Source: Chytridium lagenaria
Taxonomy: Eukaryota; Chytridiomycota; Chytridiomycetes; Chytridiales; Chytridiaceae
Reading direction: 5' to 3'
Length of the DNA: 64,000 bases
NCBI GenBank assembly: GCA_025449115.1
Contig: JAHLKC010000087.1
Coordinates: 62,001 to 126,000 of the forward strand
Numbering within the stretch: position 1 is the first letter of the stretch; each line of letters begins with the position of its first letter. Under the pieces are notes generated by a model. That model made no database searches, had not been told where the DNA came from, and worked only from the letters and a program-made list of their open reading frames with translations. A program made the translations under genes and the position numbers. Below are positions 1-12,302 of this stretch, one piece after another.

Positions 1-198
1 CGTCCATCGTGAATCAGCAAGGAAAGGAACACATCAATCAGAAGAAAGTTGAATTCAGCACCCTGAAAGAGCCTAGCTCTCAATTCGTGTTCAATAAGCG
101 CATTACCCCCTGAACGGAAAGACTGCCAAATAATACTGTAGACCTCTTTGCAACCTTTACCAAAAGAACCTCTTTATCCCACGTCGAGATTACCAGCT

Positions 199-3100
199 AT
201 GGATCTTGGTGCAAACAGCTCTTACGAGTCCTCCTTCATGGTGGAGAACATGAAAGGCAACACTCTACCGCAGGAGATTGAGGAGGGAAACGTGGAATAC
301 AAGGTGAAGCCACTTCTTCCCTTCTGTCATATCCATTCCGTCTCTACATCATTTAGACACCGTTCTTCGACATCTTCTTTCCCTTCCGTCTTGGTCCTCT
401 TAAGATCACATTAGCCAGATGGACTGACCAACTCCGCTTTCATTCAACCATGTCACCATCACATTTGTTTGTCTTTAGCTCAAGCTCGTTAACCTTCCGC
501 CCGAACGAGTTGAGCATTTGATCACTCAGCTCAAATGGAGGTAAGGAGACCAAACTTTGCTTTATTGCTCCACTTTTACATAAGGGTGATGCTGACCTAT
601 TTGTTGCTTATTTTTAATTGTTGTTTTTTGTTGTAAAAGACTAGCGGAAGGTGGCGGCGAAGCCATGTACGAGATCGGGGTCGCCGATAATGGAGAGCTC
701 ATCGGATTAAATCCACGCGACCTTGAGGCTTCGCTATCGACACTTCGATTGATGGGAAGTAAATTGGGTGCGGATGTTTCGCTTATTCGAAAGAGTGAGG
801 TTTCAACCTGCGTAGGGAAGGAAGGAAGAAGGAATCGATGATGGTGGCAGAGGTATTGGTAAGAAAGTGCTTGACGGATGATCAGCTTTTTTTGGAGGTC
901 CGTGTGGCTATCCTAGGAGGAGCAGATGCTGGAAGTAGGCTACTTGATCTTTTTTTTACTTTTTGGCCCGCTCTCTCATTCTTAACATTAAACTCACTCA
1001 ACCCGTTCCTACATGTGAATTATTTTAAAGAATCCACCCTCGTCGGCGTCCTTTCCCACTCTGAATTCGACAACGGTCGCGGCAAATCCCGTCTCAACCT
1101 CCTCCGCCACCGTCACGAAATCGAAACCGGTCGCACCTCCTCCATCGCCCACCAAATCATTGGTTTCAACCCTGTAGGCGATCTCATCAACTACGGCTCC
1201 ACACCCTCAAAGACCTGGGAACAAGTCTGCGAAACCGCCTCCAAAGTCGTCACCTTCCTCGACACCTGTGGGCACCCCAAATATCAACGAACAACCATAT
1301 CCGGAGTTTCGGGACATAAGCCTGATTATGCTTGCTTAATATTGGGTGGAAGTGCGGGGGAGTTTCGGAGGTGCCGAGAGAGCATTTGGGGATTGCGGTT
1401 GGATTGACTGTACCGGTTTTTGTGGTGATTACAAAGATTGATGTGGCGACGCAGGAGCAGTTGACGAGGACTGTGAGTTCTTTGTTGGGATTGTTGAAGT
1501 CGCCTGGAGTGAAGAGAGTACCTATGGTAATTCAGAATGAAAATGATTGTGTTGTTGCTGTCTCGAGTTTGGTGTCTTCAAGGTCAGTGCTGTTTCATTA
1601 AATTCTTTGACTTTTAAAACTATGTAGCTCAATATTAGTTTGTTTTTTTTTGAGGGGGGGAGGGGGGGTCGTTTCCTTTTAAATCTTTACCATCCCACTA
1701 TGCATTATTCACAACTGTTTCTTTATTAGTTATATTTCCTTGAATTCACCTTTTTACCTAATCTATTATCTAGAGTGGTTCCAATCTTTTTGACGTCAAG
1801 CGTGACAGGAGAGAACATGGAACTTTTGATTAAATTCCTCAATCTACTACCTAAGCCTACTCAAAACGATGACGTAGACACTACCGACACCACCGAAGTT
1901 GAGTTTGCGATTGAAGAGGTTTATTCCGTCCCATGTAAGAAGCTTTACTCCCCTTTATAATTCACCAAACAGATAAAGAAAACCCCCCCCTTCCCGTACA
2001 TTACTAAAATCTTGCAAAAAAAAAAACTAGCGGTCGGCACAGTCCTCGGCGGTATTCTCCAAACAGGTCAAATATCTCTCCACTCCCGGTCTCTCCTTCA
2101 ACCCACCTCCAATTCCAACCTCTACTACTCGGACCAGACCGTGGCCGTTTCATCCCCATCCGCATCCACTCTCTCCACCGTCAACGATGCCCCGTCAACC
2201 GCATCTTCCCAGGTCAAGCCTCCACCTGCGCCATCACCTTCATCCCCGCCCAACTCACAGCCAACGGTGAAGAAATCCAACTCCCCGAATCCATCCACCC
2301 ACCCCTTGGTTCAGGGTGCGAAAGGGGCAGGTGATTCTATCGTCATCCCCATCCATGGAAGGCTCAAGAAACTTGGTGACGGATTTGGGGAGCCGGAAGA
2401 CGGTTTGGGAGTTTGAGGTTGATCTGGAGGTCGTGCATGCTTTGGCTCCTGTTGCTGTTGGAGCGCAAGGAGTGGCTTATTGTGGAGCTGTGGGACAGGG
2501 TTGTAGAGTTGTTGGGATTGATGTTCAAGGACGTTGGGCAATGTTGGCTCAACCTCCTTTATCATCCCTGGATCGCCCATGACGTTTTTAAAACCACCTT
2601 CATCCCCATTAAAACCTTCCTTCCCAACCCTGGTACCTCCCAAACCTACACGTAGGGTATCCGACGATGATGTCTTTAGTGGGGATTTGATGGTACTAGG
2701 AACGACGGTGATGTGTTCCCTCAAGATGATGACGACACGTCCACGCGTCGTGTGAACCGTGTATCATCACCGTCCTCCCACTCATGTTTGCTATATCACC
2801 TCCTAGACCACATCACGTCCCAACAAGGGTGTGGGAGGAAGATGAGAGCAGTTGGGGGATAAAGCGGAAAGGTCGAACAGATCCCCCCAAACCAATCGAT
2901 ACCGACCATGATGATGTAGGGTTGTGGGGACTTTCTGAAGCTGAGGAACGTGGTTTGACGACGCCAAACTAGAATGGATAGCGGAAAGGGAAATCAAAAT
3001 CTTTGGAGGATGAGGAGGGAGACGGTTTGAAAAAGTCTAAAGCGGGAAACCGTGGGGTGAAGGATTTAAAGTCCAGTGCCATTCAGAAAGAGCGGAAGGA

Positions 3101-4010
3101 ACGCCTGAAACAACCTGTTGGGGAGGATGAGAGTGGGGTTTGGGGGATGTCGGAAGCTGAGGAACGTGAAATAGCGTTGGCCAAAGCTAAGGCGATGGAG
3201 AGGCAGAAAGCGAAATCAAAACCTGTGTTAAGCGATGATGAAGAAGGGTTATGGGGAATGTCAGAGTCGGAAACACGTGGTTTGACGGCTACAAAGGCTC
3301 GCGCAGCGGAAAAGCAACGGAAAGGAAAAATGAAAAAGGAGGATGATGCAGGTTTTCCGGGGTTGTCAGAGTCTGAAAACGGTGGGGTTAATTCTGCAGA
3401 GGTGCGAAAGAAGGGTAAGGGCCCAATTGCAAAGTCTTTGAAAAATGATGCTGGATTATGGGGTCTGTCGGATGTGGAACTGAAGGGTGGTCAAAACCAG
3501 AAGAAGAAGGGAGCGGACGTGACTGTGTTAGTGAAGAGTGATGATGACGATGATGACGTTGGTTTATGGGGGCTATCGGAAGCTGAGGAACGCGGTTTAT
3601 CAATTTCGAAGAACCGAGCTACAACGAAACAGCAAGACAAATCTCTAACGCCCATCAAAGCCCCCACGTCACCGTTACGATCCCCGACCTCATGGTCATC
3701 CCCTTCCTCCTCCCTTCTCCTTCCCTCATCCATGTCCCCTGCTTCAACGCAAAGCCCCGGCGCGTCCCCCACGCGTCGCCGTTCACGCACCCCATCGGTG
3801 TTGTACGGATCAACAGAAGGTGATGATAAAACGCCTGTGACGGTAGAGACGGGTGGGAGGGCGAAAGTGAGGTTACGGTTTGAGTATGAGCCTGAGTGGA
3901 TGAGGGTTGGGGCACCTGTTTTGTTTAGGGGGGCGAAGATGAAGTGTGTGGGGAGAGTGAGTGGGGTTGTGGAGGGAGGAGAAGGGGATTTTGGGGGGGG
4001 TGGGAGGTGA
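199..4010 (+). CDS. GTPBP1/GTPBP2-type translational GTPase, with an acidic repeat insertion
   Basis: An EF-Tu-like GTPase of the GTPBP1/2 family, which acts in ribosome rescue and mRNA surveillance in the cytosol. Exons read: 199-303, 479-540, 640-934, 1031-1582, 1774-1934 and 2031-4010. The intron at 935-1030 splits the P-loop; joining the exons gives GGADAGKSTLVG. Other visible signatures are LSHSEFDNGRGKSRLNLLRH (switch I), DTCGHPKY (G3), TKID (G4) and SVTGENMELL. The domain III strands RKGQVILSSSP and WEFEVDLEVVHAL lie at 2316-2450, and the last strands (RLRFEYEPEWM, GRVSGVVEGG) at 3850-3990. About 1.3 kb of low-complexity sequence separates these two halves. The frame breaks near 800-838, near 1366 (a GGGGG run that needs one more G) and several times between 2090 and 3003. 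The ATG at 199 is the first in frame; the family often has a longer N-terminus, so an upstream exon is possible. Confidence 0.85.
2895..3610 (+). repeat. Degenerate ~36-residue acidic repeat inside the GTPase gene
   Basis: Six recognisable copies of an acidic/tryptophan motif close to DDxGLWGLSEAEERGL occur near 2905, 3121, 3234, 3343, 3448 and 3541. Spacing is about 102-113 bp, with a double step between the first two. Variants include GVWGMSEAEEREI, GLWGMSESETRGL, GFPGLSESENGGV and GLWGLSDVELKGG. The linkers are rich in Lys, Ala, Gln and Arg. A degenerate copy may sit near 2830 (WEEDESSWGIK). The repeats keep one reading frame from 3003 to 4010, so they are translated in frame with the domain III end. 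Confidence 0.8.
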
Positions 4011-5380
4011 GGGTTGTTTCTTGTGTTGGGTAGTTTGGTTTTATCGTTTTTAACGCGTATCGTCTATCTTTTTTTTTTTTTTTGGTGGAGTTCTCTTTAT
4101 TTATATGGCTTTAAACCATTAATTTATCAAACTTATTTAACAATAAATCTCATACTGCGTCAAGTATACTTTTTTTTACACCCATTAAAATACAAACCTC
4201 TTATATTCACCACCCAGAGGCTGACCCCCAGCCTTACTTTAATTTTTTTTCTTTTCTTCATAAACAAAAGCCTGCTTATTAATATTTACCCAAAGGAAAG
4301 AAAAAAAAAAAAGAAAAAAAACCAAACCTGCTTATAAATAACCAAACCAAATTTTCTGTCCCTGATAAACTCCACACGTGAGTTCTTTCGGTAAAAAAAA
4401 AAAAGAGTTGGGCTCGGTCCGAGGTAAATAAGGGACGGCCTGGCGCATTTGTGTCACATGCAAGCACCAGGCTTTTGGATGGTTTTTTCTTGGCAGATCA
4501 ACAGGACGACACTGCAGGAGAGACACGTTTATGATTGTTGTTATTGAGCAGGGCACACTGCAGTTAGAACTTGTTGCCGTTTTACCCCAAGGAACGTATG
4601 CATTGAAAAAGATGAGTGTTTGAGGAGGTGGATTAGGGTCAATGAAGCCCGTCAAGCCTTAAAATACATTTGGCTGTTAGATATGTTGAAAAGACATATC
4701 ATTCCGTGCCTCTCTGTCACAAAAGACATTTTGTTTTGAACGTTCCGTGCCCTCTCTTTCACAAAAGGCAATCTGCTTTCAACATTGGTGTTGTAATATG
4801 CTCGCAAAATAGATGATACCTTGAAGAAAAGAAAAAGCTGCGGATGCCTCCGATACTTTATAGAAAGAAAACAATGCGGATACTTGCGGTTGTTTTAAGG
4901 AGGAGAATCGCGATGCGTCATGCTCTTTTTTCTTTTACTGAATTGTTTCAAAGTACAGTATCGATCAAATCTGATAGAAAGAAATGAAAAAACCCGTCTT
5001 TTTTTATAACCATCCTTAAAGCAACGACGACTTTTTTGCACGGTTCTTCAAGTACCATGCTTTACGCTCTTGAGGCTCAACACGGAGAACGAGGAGGTGA
5101 AAGGGGGTCAATGAGGGGTGTATATGAGCATTTACTATTTTGATGAAACGGTTTCATGTTTGTTTCAAAGTTTGAAACTATTCTGCGACAACCCACCTTC
5201 CCCCCCTCCTACCTCTTGTGTCGGATCATATCAACCCGCGCCTAGAAATATATGAAAAGTGGGGCCGAATGTCAAACACTTGGTTACCCCGTCTTTTTTT
5301 TTTCAAATCCGTTATGCATCCACTTGAAACCGTTCTGAAACCCAACATGGAGATGTCCTTTTATCCTTTACGATGCGACT

Positions 5381-5620
5381 CTATGTGGTCTCCTGTGTTT
5401 GATGTGTGTTAGAGAATGTAAGCTCCTTGTTGCTGCGGATGTAAGAGATGGTGTTAAGGCTAGATTTCGAATAAAAGGATGAGTCGGGTTGAAAGCTTCC
5501 CCTCTTGAAATCATAGTCGTCTATTGACACCTCGACATCTTGTTTTTTGCATCCATCGACGTAGCTTTGAAAGGTCGTTGTGCTTGGCGCTGCATCTTCT
5601 ATACTTTGGCAGCACGACAT
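5381..5620 (-). CDS. Possible small hypothetical protein (79 aa)
   Basis: An ATG-initiated ORF starting MSCCQSIEDAAPSTTTF and ending in NTHQTQETT. Its composition is balanced (Ser/Thr, Asp, Gln, several Tyr and Phe), which is less biased than other ORFs in this intergenic region. I recognise no family, signal peptide or membrane segment. It could be a genuine short gene, a 3' exon, or chance. Confidence 0.25.
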   Translation of the reverse strand: MSCCQSIEDAAPSTTTFQSYVDGCKKQDVEVSIDDYDFKRGSFQPDSSFYSKSSLNTISYIRSNKELTFSNTHQTQETT

Positions 5621-5650
5621 TTTGAACAGGATAAACATCAATCACATCAA

Positions 5651-5704
5651 CACATCATCATCCATCAGGTACAGTCGTAGCTCTAGCACATCATCATCCA
5701 TCAG
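5651..5704. repeat. 18-bp direct repeat, two copies
   Basis: The sequence cacatcatcatccatcag occurs at 5651-5668 and again at 5687-5704, a 36-bp period. The intervening bases are partly similar (cagtcgtag against caaagtcgca after each copy). It is a small tandem duplication in non-coding DNA. Confidence 0.8.
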
Positions 5705-7562
5705 ACAAAGTCGCACCCCATCATCTTTGTTTGCCCCCATAGTCGCTCAACATGGGCTTCCATCATTCTCGTTCCGTAGTGATCGTATGGGTACGATGAT
5801 AGCCGACCATAGTTACATGAACTCACGCCCCTCCCTTCCTTATTTCTTGGCTTTTCCCTTTTCCCTTTATTACCTCTTCATCATTTTCCGTGTATCCAAG
5901 TGTGCGCGTAAACGTGTCTTTATCAGATCAGACAAACCGGAAAGGATCAATTATGTTCTCTATATGTTAAAGTTTTGAGAAGAGGAAGAGAAAGAGGAGG
6001 GCTGTAGGATTTTATTCCTCTTTTCACTTTCTACGGGGCGGTTTGTTAAAATGAGGGAGGCAGCTGATGGTTTGGTTGGTTGGTGGGTTGTTGAGAAGGG
6101 CAGCGTAAGGGCGGTTCAGGGAAGAGCCTTCTTCAATATGCAATCGGAAAATTTGTGAATGCTGAACTAGTCCTACAGTGACAAGTTCAGTGCGCGACAT
6201 AAACAAGGAAGAAGGCGCATCCCATTTGATTCCCACTTAATATCCCATCCCTCACTTCAACATACCTAAAAGGTAGCAATAAAACATACCTATTAGTTTA
6301 GAGGTATCCTCACCCCTTATTTATAGTCAAGGTACCTAGGTAGTTAGTTGGGTTTATAAGTACTGCATTTGTTTTTTTTCTTAAAAGCGATCGCCCCCTT
6401 CCCTTTTCCCCTACTGTTTCCCGCTAAACTCAACCTTGCCCACATACATCAATTACTATCATCATCTCAAACACATCACATCAATTCACAATTGTCCCTT
6501 TTCCCCCCTTCTTTGTCCCTTCAAATCACCCTTCTTGCTGTCTCCGCACAGTAAAACCCACTTCATCGTCTAACCATCTTCCCTTTCACGTTTCCTTCAT
6601 CATTATATCCACCATTGTCTCTTTTGCGCAGTCCTGGTAGACGCAGACACCAAGCGCCTCAACGTCAACACAAACATTCACGACCCTATTTCCCCCTTAC
6701 CCATCATCCATTTCGACCCACTGTCAAAGGCAAGTCTCTCTTTTTTTTTTTGATCCCTATTACATCGTTGGATACTGGCATCCGATTCCGTTCGCTAGTT
6801 ATCCACATTAGAAGTTTGTCCCCTCCGACCCCGCCGCTCTCCATTGTTTCCCCCTTTCTAGTTATACCACCACTCGACTTTTATCGCCTGTCAACAACAA
6901 TTAATGTGTCTGATCTTGGACTCGGGAGGCGCGGACGGTTCAGTACCTGTCCTATTTTATTGACAGTTGGAACCGCCATTGGAAGTTAATGTTACCAAAG
7001 GACCCCGTCTCAACTCTTTTTGCTGGGAACGTTGGGATTAGGAGTGCCCACCTTTTAATTACCATGGCGGTGCACCTGTTTTGCGGACCTGTTCAAGCGA
7101 AGGGGGGTGACAGATTTATTCAAAATCATATATAATTGGAGCAAATGGGGATAATTCACGGAGACAGATGTGGAAAAATGAGTTTTAGGGAATGTTCATA
7201 TCGTACTTTGTTCCTTCATTCGTTTTTTTTTTTAGTCAGTTATATACGATACCCGTTCTCGTAGTACTTTTTTTACATAGTTTAGTTTACTTTTTGTGGA
7301 TTGGACTTTAAGGAGGTGGTGGGCGTAAATGGGGGGGGGGGACGGTGGTCGGTAGCAGTTGGATGTGTGTGAGTGATGTTATTGGTGGTTGGTGAGCAAC
7401 ACTTTTTCAGTCAACAAACATGAAATTGTTGCAAAGGGGGGAAGGAGAAGGGGGAGGCCGGATACAGTTTGTTTATTTTAATTAATTTAATTTGTCTGAA
7501 TGATTTGGTTGGGTTATCCAGCCGAGGCCCAGCAACATGCAACAGGCATGCAGGGGATATGG

Positions 7563-8040
7563 TTGGCTGGATGGATATTGGATGGGGATGGGATGGGGGG
7601 ATGGATTATTGGATGGTAAGAGATGGGTAAATTAAATTCAATACTGGATATACCTATATAGATGGGATTGGATTGGATGACAATTCTATTTAGTTTTAGT
7701 ATTTAGTTTAGTTTAGCCTGTTGGCGCATTATTTATTTATTTATTTAATTATTACTCTTTCTCTCTCTCTCTTCTCCTCCTCCTTTCTTTCTTTCTTTCT
7801 TCCATTTATTTATTATTCACAATAAATGAATGAAATGAATGAAAAAAGAGGACCCTCAAATGAATAATTTCATTATTTTGAAACCAACAATTTAATTTAT
7901 TTCTTATTTCTTTTTTTTTTCTCTCCTCCTCCCTTCTCCCTTTTCTTTCTTTTTCTGTTTTGGGTTTTTGGTTCAAGATTATTTATTATTTATTTATTTA
8001 CTTTATTAGTAATTATTTTATTTATTTATTTATTTATTTG
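7563..8040. repeat. Cluster of simple repeats
   Basis: From left to right: GGATGG/GGATTGG-rich runs (7563-7680), TTTA/ATTT runs (7730-7750), CT and CTTT tracts (7757-7805), ATTTATT runs (7805-7815), a pyrimidine tract (7905-7960), then TTTA tetranucleotide runs (7978-8040). No coding frame was seen. These are typical microsatellite sequences. Confidence 0.8.
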
Positions 8041-8867
8041 CTGTGGACCGCTGGATATTCAGTTCAGACACGGAGGTTGGTTAGAGGAGTTCGTTGGTGA
8101 GCAGGCAGGCAGTCTGCAGTGTGTGTGTGTGTTTGGAATTTATTAAAAGTACGTAAAGTAGTTAGTCAACCTGTCAGTCTGACGCCCAAGGATAAGGAGG
8201 AAGGAGGTGGTTGAGGTTTGAAGTGTCATCAAACAAGGAGGTTGACTTATTTCAATGAACGGGGGGTGGGGGGGAGGAGAGAGTGTCGGGTGTGTCAACT
8301 TTAATTAACGACCAGCCTTCATAAAAAGGAACCCTGGGAATGAGGCCCTGCCGGTTTTTCTTTTCTATAATTCTTCCACATCTATACATGCGTCTTTGCT
8401 GAATACCCAACGCACTCTGCCTTCCTCCTTCATTAGACTCTCTTATACCCACAGAGCAAATACCCAGCCCCTGTTCAGACCATACCCCTCAGAATACCCT
8501 CTGCGCTCAGAAATACCCAATATCCTTGTTTTGTCTTGATTCGTTTCCTCGCATACCCCCATACCACGTCCATCTACCATTCTGATACCAACCAACCACA
8601 CTCTCACACAACCCGTCTTTTGGTAGTTGCCTTTTTTCTTGTAAAATGTCCGACAATCATCCATCTATCCATCTATCCTCGTCAACAATTGCTTCTTTAC
8701 TAACCCTGTATTCTCTTAACCAGTCTGCTCTAGACTATACAGGAATCACCTCCACTACGACACCAACACTTTTTCCCCCATTACTTTAAAAGGACAGCCT
8801 TGCGCTAAAACGGACTGAGGTTTTATCACCCCATTCCGCTTCGCGTCCTTCCATCAACAACCACCCT

Positions 8868-10780
8868 ATGAGTGAGACCCCTTTATCGGAACCGTCGTCG
8901 ACAAGGATACCTGCCCACCATCTCTAACGAGAGCCAGCACCGCAACAATTCCCTGTCGCCTCTTCAAACCCTACCGCACCCTCTCCCAACTTTCAATTCG
9001 CTGCACCTTACCCCCCTTCCGCAGGTATCCTCCTCGGCACCACACCTTCCCCTCACATCCAACAACATCCCACCCGCCCCACGCCTTCTCATAATAACCA
9101 GCACCAAATGGCAGCACCCGCGACAATCATGTTCCATCCCAAGCCCGGCATTTTCCCAGTTCCACGGACATGATGGATGTACGACCCCAACAGATTCTTC
9201 CTCTGCCTCTGTTCTTCACACGCTCTCCTCGTCCCATCCCTACCTCAAACGCATCCCCTGTCATGGGATACTCTGCTGGCTCCATGATGCAGCACCAGCA
9301 GCAGCAGCAACACCACCACCATCAACAACAACAACTTCAAAACCACTACCAGCAGCAACAGCAGCAACAGCAGCAGCAGCAACATCAGCAACATCTCGTC
9401 CCTGGCACTGTGAGTAATGGTAACCCGTCAATGGGCTTGGACACTCTTTGGGAATCAATGTCATCCCAGCTTCATGGGAACCTTTTCCAACAAATGTCCA
9501 CCCAGGTTGCCCCCTCTACCCAACAGTCCCAACAACCTACCTACCAACAGATGCACCCGATGATGCAATACGCCGCCGCCCGCAGCAGCAGCTGGACATC
9601 CCATTCACACGCCTACCGATCTTCAATCCTACCTTCAATCCTCAACATCTACCACCTCCCCCTTATTCCCGCAACCCAAGCCCTCCAAGAGTGGTCACTT
9701 CAAGGCGGCTGGACCCGAAGTGCCCCATTTTCGCTCGCAAATGTCCCAACTGCACCCGCGGCCACTCTTTCCACAACCTCCAAATCCTTCCCCGCCGTCA
9801 TCTCCTCTACACCAAAGTCGCCCCAGCACTTCCATCGTCCTTCAACAAAACAACCGTCCCTCCGCCTCCCCCATCTCCCTTTCTACAGACATCACCCCAG
9901 TGTCATCCCCTCAAATACTTCAGACCGTCCAACATCCCTCATCCACCTCCTCCACCTCTCGGAAACGCGATGCATCCGATCTGTCCTCCACCTCTGCACC
10001 CCCTGCCAAGAAATCCCGCTCTCTCTACTGACCCCCTCACCCCAGCCTCCACACCCCCCCATCCACGTCCACCTCCACGTCCACATCCAAAGCTCCACCA
10101 CCGCGTCGTCTTCCCATTGTTCCCGCAGCCATCGCCGCTGCCGCCGCGTCCGTTGGCATGAACCTGACCGATGAAGAGCTGGCTGCCGCCTCGGTGGTGG
10201 AGACGGAGAATGGACAACCGAAAGTTTGCCTGTCCTTTCCAAGGGTGCAGTAAGATGTTTACCACATCTGGACATTTGAGTCGACACATCAAGGGACATT
10301 CTGGGGCGAAACCTTACGCTTGTCCCATCCAGGGATGCACGTCGCGGTTCTCTAGGCACGATAACATGATGCAACGTGAGTTTGACCCCCTTCTCTCTCT
10401 CCTTTTTACCCACAACTTGGAACCCAAAGTCTAACAGTACTTTTTCTAGACTACCGATCCCACACCCGCCGTGTTACAAACCCCTACCAATATGGCACTC
10501 CCGCCTTCTATTCCTCCATCTACCGTCCTCAAAACATGGCCCCTACCTCAACACCCCATCTCCATCAACACCAACAACACCACCACCAGCAACAGCAACA
10601 ACAACACCACACTCTCACGCCAATGGAGTTCCTTCCGGCCCCACCGTCGCATCACCTTACCATCTCGCATCCAACGCATACATGACGCAGCAGCAGCATA
10701 TCGCGCAACATCAGCAGGGGATGTCATCGTACCCTCAGAATGGTGGGGAGAATGGTGAATCTGGTGAAGGAAGGGATTGA
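8868..10780 (+). CDS. NRG1-like C2H2 zinc-finger transcription factor, Gln-rich
   Basis: Two adjacent C2H2 fingers define the protein: CPFQGCSKMFTTSGHLSRHI and CPIQGCTSRFSRHDNMMQ. An intron (10376-10449) interrupts the second finger, which continues as HYRSHTRR. The linker KGHSGAKPY matches the TGEKP-type linker. The FTTSGHLxRH / SRFSRxDNMMQHYRTH pattern is that of fungal NRG1/2-like repressors that bind DNA in the nucleus. Upstream lie a His/Gln tract (9290-9395), a proline/serine-rich region and a basic NLS-like RKRDASD...PAKKSR near 9960-10020. Downstream is another His/Gln-rich tail (NMAPTSTPHLHQHQQHHHQQ, then TQQQHIAQHQQGMSSYPQN). The start ATG at 8868 (MSETPLSEPSSTRIPA) is followed by several frame breaks (near 8930, 9160, 9590, 10030, 10220, 10680). 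The fingers are firm; the exact protein is not. Confidence 0.75.
9286..9395 (+). repeat. CAG/CAA/CAC trinucleotide tract encoding poly-Gln/His
   Basis: An imperfect (CAG/CAA)n and (CAC/CAT)n tract inside the zinc-finger gene. It encodes runs of five Gln, four His and about ten Gln around QLQNHYQQ. The mixed codons suggest an old, selected or stabilised tract rather than a pure expansion. Such tracts are common in fungal activator and repressor domains. Confidence 0.85.
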
Positions 10781-11641
10781 TGATGCCCAAAAAGAAACGT
10801 CATTACTCTCTCTCCCCTTCTCGCCCCCCCCCCTTCCATTTGTTTTCCGCTTTTCCCCCCCCTTTTTTTTTTTTTTATAAACCAAAGAACGTCAGTATTT
10901 ATTGAAAACCTTTTTTTTTTAGAAAAAAAGGTCTTTCCTTCTCCCCCCCTCCCTTCCACTCCCCCCTTCCGACTCTATCTATTTTTTCCGTTTCGCGTTC
11001 TCCGCAGATGTTTTTTCCCCTCCCTTTTGTTCTTTGGTGTGCGTTATTTAATTAAAATCCAGTGGGTTTGCCTTTTAGACGTCAAAATGTCCACTGCCAA
11101 TTTTTTTATTTTCCAGAAAGTAAAAACTTTATGATTTCTTGGCGACCTGCGTTGAATTGCGTCTAAAAGACAAAACCCCCATGAACTGCAGGAGGGGTCT
11201 TTGTGGTGTTTTGAACCGTTTTTGTATACATGTGATGAGTCTCTTGGCGATGCCGTTTTTGGGAAGAGCTTGACCGGCCACTTTGGATGGGCCGTTGAAT
11301 ATTCATATGACAAGGTTTCAGCTTGAATGCTAAGAATAATTGATGTGCTTTTTTTTTTTTTTTGAGATGCGGTGAGTGACCTCTGGTTCATACAGGAAAC
11401 GTTTTAGTTCCTTTTCCTTTTTGGAATAAGCGTTTTAAGAAAAGCCGGGGTTAAAAATGGTTTAAACACGATTCTTTTTTGTTTAGCCAACACTGGATTT
11501 GTATGCACGGGAGGAAGATTGTAGCAGAGGATAATTAACACGAAATGATGTTCAAGTTTATGGATGTTCAAAAGAGCGTTTTTTTGGGGTCACCAAACAG
11601 AGTTTTATTGAAGAGATGTCGTAACTTTTATGTTTTTTTCG
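10781..11641. other. Intergenic: 3' region of the zinc-finger gene, no gene seen
   Basis: Pyrimidine- and T-rich sequence (10800-11030), then mixed sequence to the start of the minisatellite. I see no domain, RNA gene or convincing ORF. A 3' UTR for the upstream gene is the likely content of the first part. Confidence 0.5.
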
Positions 11642-12302
11642 AATGTGTTCCACCTGTTCAACATCTCTTTCAAACTCTTTTCGTTTAATGTGCTCCACCT
11701 TTCCAAAAACCCCTTTCAAAACTATTTCGGCGTCCAAGTCCAAAGGTAGAATGTAACAACAGGCCTTTTCAAGTTATCGTATGGACGGTCACGTTGTTTT
11801 TTCCTACATGCGATTTGGTTCATTGAAGGGAGGCTGTCGTCGTCAAACTTACGTGTTCGAATGTGCTCCACCTCTTCAAAATCCCCTTTCAAATCTCTTA
11901 TGACGTCCAAACGTGCAGAATGTAACAGGCCTTTTCAATCATATGGACGGTCACGTTGTTTTTCCCCTACATGCGATTTGGTTCATGGAAGGGAGGCTGT
12001 CGTCGTCAAACTTCCATGTTCGAATGTGTTGCACCTTTTCAACATCCCCTTTCAAACCGCTTTCGGCGTCCAAACGTGTAGAATGTAACAAGCCTTTTCA
12101 ATCATATGGACGGTCACGTTGTTTTTCCCCTACATGCGATTTGGTTCATTGAAGGGAGGCTGTCGTCGTCAAACTTCCGTGTTCGAATGTGCTCCACCTT
12201 TTCAAAATCCCCTTTTGGCGTCCAAACGTGTAGAATGTAACAAGCCTTTTCAATCATATGGACGGTCACGTTGCTTTTTCCTACATGCGATTTTGGTTGA
12301 GG
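11642..12302. repeat. Minisatellite, ~163-bp unit, four copies plus a partial one
   Basis: Tandem units start with (tgtt)cgaatgtgctccacc and end with gtcgtcgtcaaacttcc. They span 11681-11853 (173 bp, most divergent), 11854-12016 (163 bp), 12017-12179 (163 bp) and 12180-12302 (123 bp, with an internal deletion and a diverged end). A partial unit lies at 11642-11680. The middle copies are nearly identical, so homogenisation is recent. Short ORFs through the array, such as (R)CFSPTCDLVHGREAVVV, simply repeat with the unit and have no recognisable domain. Confidence 0.9.

Larger units (their letters stand above)
4011..8867. other. Long intergenic region, no confident gene
   Basis: This 4.9 kb contains many T and A runs (4070-4340, 4390), AT-rich stretches and simple repeats, but no recognisable protein domain on either strand. 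It separates the 3' end of the GTPase gene from the start of the zinc-finger gene at 8868. The right part could be a long promoter and 5' UTR for that regulator. One weak ORF (5381-5620, minus) and a short direct repeat are listed separately. Confidence 0.6.

Noticed and set aside
9448..10161. 237-codon proline-rich ORF in the zinc-finger gene
   Set aside because: It is mainly a shifted frame of the same gene; the NLS-like frame ending RKRDASD...AKKSR and the finger frame fit better.
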